DNA from: Brassica napus
Taxonomy: Eukaryota; Streptophyta; Magnoliopsida; Brassicales; Brassicaceae
DNA: 64,000 nucleotides
Assembly: GCF_020379485.1 (NCBI RefSeq)
Contig: NC_063437.1
Coordinates: forward strand, 18,439,726 to 18,503,725
Direction of reading: 5' to 3'
This document shows, one piece after another, positions 59,952-64,000 of this stretch. Under the pieces are notes generated by a model that saw only the letters and a program-made list of their open reading frames with translations, made no database searches and was not told the DNA's origin. Numbering within the stretch: the first letter of the stretch is position 1; each line of letters starts with the position of its first letter. The translations under genes were made by a program, and so were the position numbers.

Positions 59952-60780
59952 CATGTGCCTCTTTATTTTATTTTAATTTTATTCATCTGGTGTTATTATT
60001 ATTAGATAGAATTGAAGATTACATCACTGAGAATACAAAAGTGGCTATTTTGATTCTTTGAACTGTTATCTAAATCGGCTAAATACCATAATCAAGCGTC
60101 CAAAAGAGGTAGACAAAACCCTAGAAGAAGGAAAACCAACTATCAGCTAAATACTCAGTTACGGATCATGGTTATCCTGCCTTTCCTCCCTCCTCATTAA
60201 TGTTTTTGTGAATGTTTGTTCACGTTTGGTTATTCATCTTTGTTGCTTTTTAGTTCCTAATGTGTAACCTTCGTTGTTGATGCTAGTGAGCTTGTATCGC
60301 TTTCTCGTCAAGCTTTTTTGGTGGAATTTGTTTAAGAGGATATTCCGGTGATTATGTTCTTTAGCCCAGTCTCGTCTCCCATTTCTCTGGTTCACCCGTG
60401 GTTATATTTTGGTGGATCTGTTTCAGCCATTATTTAGATTATGGCTAAAGGTTCATGTCATTCGAACTATTTGTTTTAGCATGTGCCTCCTTTTTTTGTC
60501 ATCTGTTGGATTAAGATTAATTATAAACGTTGCTTACACAAAGTCGCCAAAGGTTACTCCCATAGACTAACTTATACGAAGAAGGAAAAGATTAACTAAA
60601 AACCATAGAGAAAACAACATTCAATTCAAAAGAGATGAAGCAAATCAGCCCTGGAAGCAAGATTGATCGAGAAAGCGAAGCAGGCCTTATATTATTGGAG
60701 TTGAAAGCTGATCTCTACGGAAAGTTCCACCACGGAACCATGACCAAGCAAGCACACTTAGCATGTGCCTCCTTATTTAA
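59952..60780. other. Copy-A-specific segment flanked by near repeats
   Basis: CATGTGCCTCTTTATTTTA at 59952 and CATGTGCCTCCTTATTTAA at 60762 (17 of 19 identical) bracket about 800 bp with no counterpart in SAUR copy B; a third CATGTGCCTCCTTTTTTTG is at 60480. The content is non-coding, with a T-rich stretch. It may be one or two retroposon insertions, or a local duplication. Confidence 0.45.
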
Positions 60781-60898
60781 CTAGATAACTGCTTGTATCA
60801 CAAAAATAAACCAATAGTTATTAATGATTTTTATGATAACTTTATTATGATGTATAAGTCTCGTTTACTAGTTTATATCAGTTATTAAGTTGAACTGA

Positions 60899-60936
60899 TT
60901 AAGTGATACCTTTTTTTAGTATAAGTTAAGTGATAC
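60899..60936 (-). repeat. Poly(A) micro-insertion with direct repeats
   Basis: TTAAGTGATAC at 60899 and 60926 flank CTTTTTTTAGTATAAG; minus strand, CTTATACT then poly(A). Confidence 0.45.
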
Positions 60937-61088
60937 TTAAGCTAACCATATAAGCTTAATGTAACATATTTTTACAGTTAAGCTGGAGATTAATAACAAG
61001 CTTTCTTTTCATCGTCTTCAACCTCTTTTTTATATATACTGTATATCAAGAGTTTCGATTCTATAGTTTGATTCGAGTGTTAATAGTC

Positions 61089-61255
61089 ACAGTGGCAGAG
61101 CTACGTTAGTGAAGAGGGGGCAGCTGCCCCCAACAAAATTTAATATTTATCAAAATTGTTAGTTAAATCACCGAAATTTCATTAGATCAGCTGATGTTTC
61201 CACGTTGAAATTTTTTTCTGTCCCCAAGAATAAACATTTCTGGCTCCGCCAATTA
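61089..61255. mobile_element. Degenerate hAT-type MITE
   Basis: Begins ACAGTGGCAGAGCTACG and ends CTGGCTCCGCCAAT, diverged versions of the CAGTGGCGGAG ends of the MITE at 9349. TAATAGTC (61081) and TAATAGTG (61256) are a near-match 8-bp duplication. Confidence 0.6.
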
Positions 61256-61978
61256 ATAATAGTGGCCAAATATTTAACTTTCGAATAAGAAGTTGGTGAT
61301 CATCCAATACCCTATCTGATATAAAGTTATAAACATAACTATACGACGAATATTAATTAATTTATTGAAAGAAACAAAAAGTATGGAATCAAATAAGCAA
61401 TATATAGGTAACTGGATATAAACAATAATTTTACTGTTTTACCAAAAAAAACTGTAATTTTTAGTGTCATGTTTAATTCTTACATGTGTTGTGCATCCAA
61501 CCATGTAAATATAGAATTTGGTTGTAGCTAAGAAGGCATAAGTAATGTCGTACTGTGTTGTATAAGATTTATATTCCCTCGCGAATATTGTAGAACAAAA
61601 TTACAATTCCGAAAATAACTCTAGTTTAATAATTTATAAGAGAAAAATTGTCTTTTATGAACAAGATGGATTTTATCGAAACAAAAAAAATATGAACAAA
61701 ATTGGTAAAACAAACTATAAAGCTGTAGTGAAAACACAAAATTATTATTTGGAAACAAATAAAATTTTCAAAAGTAATATCGATCCACCGAAGATAATAA
61801 GCTTGAAAACATCTCATGAATAAAAAGGAAATCATTCCAAAAAATTGACAAAAAATGCTTATATCTGTTGACAAAAAAAGGATTGTATCTTTTCCTAGAA
61901 AGATTTAAACAATACAAAAAAATTTACAATCAAAACAGAAAGAAATAATCAAGAATAAGGTAGAAAATCGTTAAAATA

Positions 61979-62350
61979 TCAAAGAAACTCCTCAACAAAA
62001 TCGCCGAAATCGAAGTTTCCATTACAAGACTCGATGGCGTTGACGACATCTTGAAACGCTGAGAGGCTACATGGGACGACCAACATAACCTTCTGGTCGG
62101 AACAGTGAAGCTCGTCACGTGACTTGTCAAGGAGCATCCTGAACAGAGGATGCTTCAAATAGCTCGTAGGCACCAGCTGCTTCACGCGCTCTTCTCCAAC
62201 GTAGACAGCAAACGTCCCCGTAGACTTCTTCGTCGGAGAAGTGTCGCCCCCCTCACCGATCAGAACATACTCGGAGCTGCCTTCTCTCATTTTGAAGCTC
62301 TTCGCTTTCTTGGCTAAGTTCTTGAATGAAGCTATTCTTTTCCCCATCAT
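61979..62350 (-). CDS. SAUR45: SAUR family auxin-responsive protein (copy B)
   Basis: Intronless, 123 residues, same architecture as copy A: basic N terminus MMGKRIASFKNLAKKAKSFK, SAUR core GTFAVYVGEERVKQLVPTSY through VMLVVPCSLSAFQDVVNAIE, C terminus GDFVEEFL. Differences from copy A cluster in the N-terminal extension and the YLKHPLFRML segment; here copy B has the HPLF that is usual in SAURs while copy A has HLIF. Both frames are open, and both have similar upstream TATA regions, so both may be expressed. Confidence 0.93.
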   Translation of the reverse strand: MMGKRIASFKNLAKKAKSFKMREGSSEYVLIGEGGDTSPTKKSTGTFAVYVGEERVKQLVPTSYLKHPLFRMLLDKSRDELHCSDQKVMLVVPCSLSAFQDVVNAIESCNGNFDFGDFVEEFL

Positions 62351-62774
62351 TTTGTTTTACATACGATGATATTTTCCACCTCCGGAAACTCTTGTCTAAG
62401 ATATGTAGAAGAATTAAGATTGTAAAGATGAAGACAATAGAAAAGAAGATGATTGGTGATTTTATACCAGATTAGATGCATATAAATAAATATAAAAACT
62501 GGCAAGTTTTTGACTTTTATACATTTTGATTTTGTTTTTCGATTTTTTTTTCAGTGTTGACTTGGAATAGCGTGGTGCATTCCTTGGCGGAGAGAGAATG
62601 AATTTTAAATATTAAATAATTATGATGATAAATATAATAAATCTCGTCCCAAATCATGGTTACAACTACATGATGTCTTTGGAGTCTATAAATGACTAGA
62701 TATGGCACCAGTTATTATTCCTTTTAAACCTTTGTACATTACGCAAGCGAGATAGGTTATCACGGAGGTTCTTA

Positions 62775-62960
62775 GGGCATCATTATCGGTGTCCCTTAAG
62801 TTGGGTCCTTAAGAGTAGGGTCCCTTAGTTTTTAACTAAAAAAGCTAAGAAACGACCCTTAAATAAGGGACTTGAGAAAAATCCCTTAGCTTTTTTAGTT
62901 AAAAATTAAGAGATCCTATGCTTAAGGGCCTCAACCTAAGGGACACCAATAATGATGCCC
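62775..62960. mobile_element. Tourist/Harbinger MITE, near-complete foldback
   Basis: The left end GGGCATCATTATCGGTGTCC and the inverted right end GGGCATCATTATTGGTGTCC differ at one of 20 positions, and complementarity continues through most of the 186 bp. TTA is duplicated at 62772-62774 and 62961-62963. SAUR copy A has the empty site (GAGGTTGTATTCGACT at about 59884-59899). Same end family as the CCT7-carrying element at 39220. Confidence 0.93.
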
Positions 62961-62963
62961 TTA

Positions 62964-64000
62964 TTCAACTATTCGTACATATGGTCCGTGACATTTAATT
63001 TAATCTATTAAACGTCATGTTTAATACATGATTACATATATACATATAGATGGCCCTTTATTCAACGATATGATTGCTTGTATCACTAAAATAAACCAAT
63101 AACTATTAATGATTTTTTGATTACCCAAATAATTAAGCTTCAGATAAGGAGTTGGTGATCATCCAATGCCTTAAGTAACCGAAAAATCATCAAATGCCTT
63201 ATCTGATATTAACACAACAATAAGACGAATATTGATTAATTTAATGAAGCAAAACAAAAGGTATGGAATCGGATAAGCAATAAACTCTAGTATTTTTAAT
63301 GTCATGTACATATGCATCTAACCATGTCAATATGTCATATAGTATTTGGTAGTAGGTGAAATGTCATAATTTAGTCAGTGTATAAGATTTACACTCCTAT
63401 TTTAATGATTTATAATAATATGTAAGTCGGAATCATCTAATAACATACTGACATGTATGCATGAATTTGTTGATTAGCTTGAAAACATCTCATAAATAAA
63501 TAGCAAATCATTCAAAATTTTGATTAAAGTGGTTAGTTTGAGTGGTTGTATCGAACGAAAATTATTTCGTGACTATCTAATCTATTAAAAACAGAATGTA
63601 GTTTTTTTTTGGTCTAGGCCAAAAGTATATTGTGTTTAAAAATAAGAATTATGATTTGTAGGCATCGTATATATATATAGAAAACAACGTGTTTAGAAAT
63701 AAGAAATCATGGTTTTTGTGGATTGTAAATATTTAGCATTAAGTTACTCAGTTGGATTAAGTTTATGTTAATTATTTGGATTTTGAATTTTTCAATGTAG
63801 AAAAAGGTTATTTGGAAAGCGTCTTATATATAAAAAAGAGGTTATTTGTAATATAATTTATATCAGTTCAATTTAGTTTTATTTGTTTTGTTAGAGATCG
63901 ACTAATATTATAAAAAAATTGTATACTTTAATAGATATTTATATACGTAATTTAAATATATATATATTTATTAAATTTAGTTTTTATTTGATGAATACAA
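62964..64000. other. Intergenic to window end
   Basis: Upstream flank of SAUR copy B, homologous to 61270-61850 as far as about 63530, then AT-rich sequence. No gene seen. Confidence 0.55.

Larger units (their letters stand above)
58600..63530. repeat. Tandem duplication containing two SAUR genes
   Basis: Copy A (about 58600-61860) and copy B (about 61860-63530) align through the gene, promoter and far upstream flank. Shared anchors include GTTGGTGATCATCCAAT (61293, 63152), CTTGTATCAC.AAAATAAACC (60792, 63071) and GCTTGAAAACATCTCAT (61801, 63477). Copy A is longer because of private insertions (about 59562-59866, 59952-60780 and 61089-61255); copy B has a private MITE (62775-62960). Confidence 0.85.

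Overview
The window is plant nuclear DNA, almost certainly from a Brassica-type crucifer (tribe Brassiceae). It is AT-rich, the genes have GT-AG introns, and non-coding stretches are dense in MITEs, Helitron, hAT, Harbinger, Mutator and CACTA remnants. The recognisable genes follow one Arabidopsis chromosome 2 interval (about At2g36050 to At2g36210, assigned from memory of the Arabidopsis proteins): OFP15, NGAL1/ABS2, an F-box gene, CASP1 (tandem pair), a small plastid-type protein gene, RPS14, ubiquitin-RPL40, cwINV4, a kinesin-5 gene and SAUR (tandem pair). Several Arabidopsis neighbours (for example the UEV/MMZ3, TIM44 and cyclophilin genes) are not seen, as expected for a fractionated subgenome after the Brassica triplication.

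Layout. 1-11.9 kb: OFP15 on the minus strand among transposon debris (LTR-like end, SINE with perfect target-site duplication, nested hAT elements, Mutator-like MITE). 12-14.7 kb: NGAL1, three exons, minus. 15.1-18.1 kb: a complete non-autonomous CACTA element with a ~490-bp-arm hairpin. 18-27 kb: gene-free, with hAT and Harbinger-like MITEs and a complete small Helitron. 27.2-31.1 kb: a CACTA element remnant carrying a coding-competent TNP2-type transposase. 34.5-41 kb: F-box gene, a frameshifted CASP1 copy, an intact CASP1 copy, and a Harbinger-like element that has captured a piece of a CCT7 chaperonin gene. 42-46.3 kb: a plastid-type protein gene with a tRNA-Asn in its first intron, RPS14, and a ubiquitin-RPL40 gene that has lost its first coding exon. 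47-50.2 kb: cell-wall invertase cwINV4. 52.5-57.7 kb: kinesin-5. 58.8-64 kb: two tandem SAUR genes, each copy with its own private MITE insertion.

The genes are independent housekeeping or developmental genes and do not form a pathway or operon. I found no evidence of a novel multi-gene system. The most interesting signals are genomic: two tandem duplications that supply paralogous empty sites for transposon insertions, a gene fragment inside a TIR element, a very long hairpin inside a CACTA element, two gene copies caught decaying (CASP1 copy 1 and ubiquitin-RPL40), and nine tiny insertions of little more than poly(A), each flanked by direct repeats.
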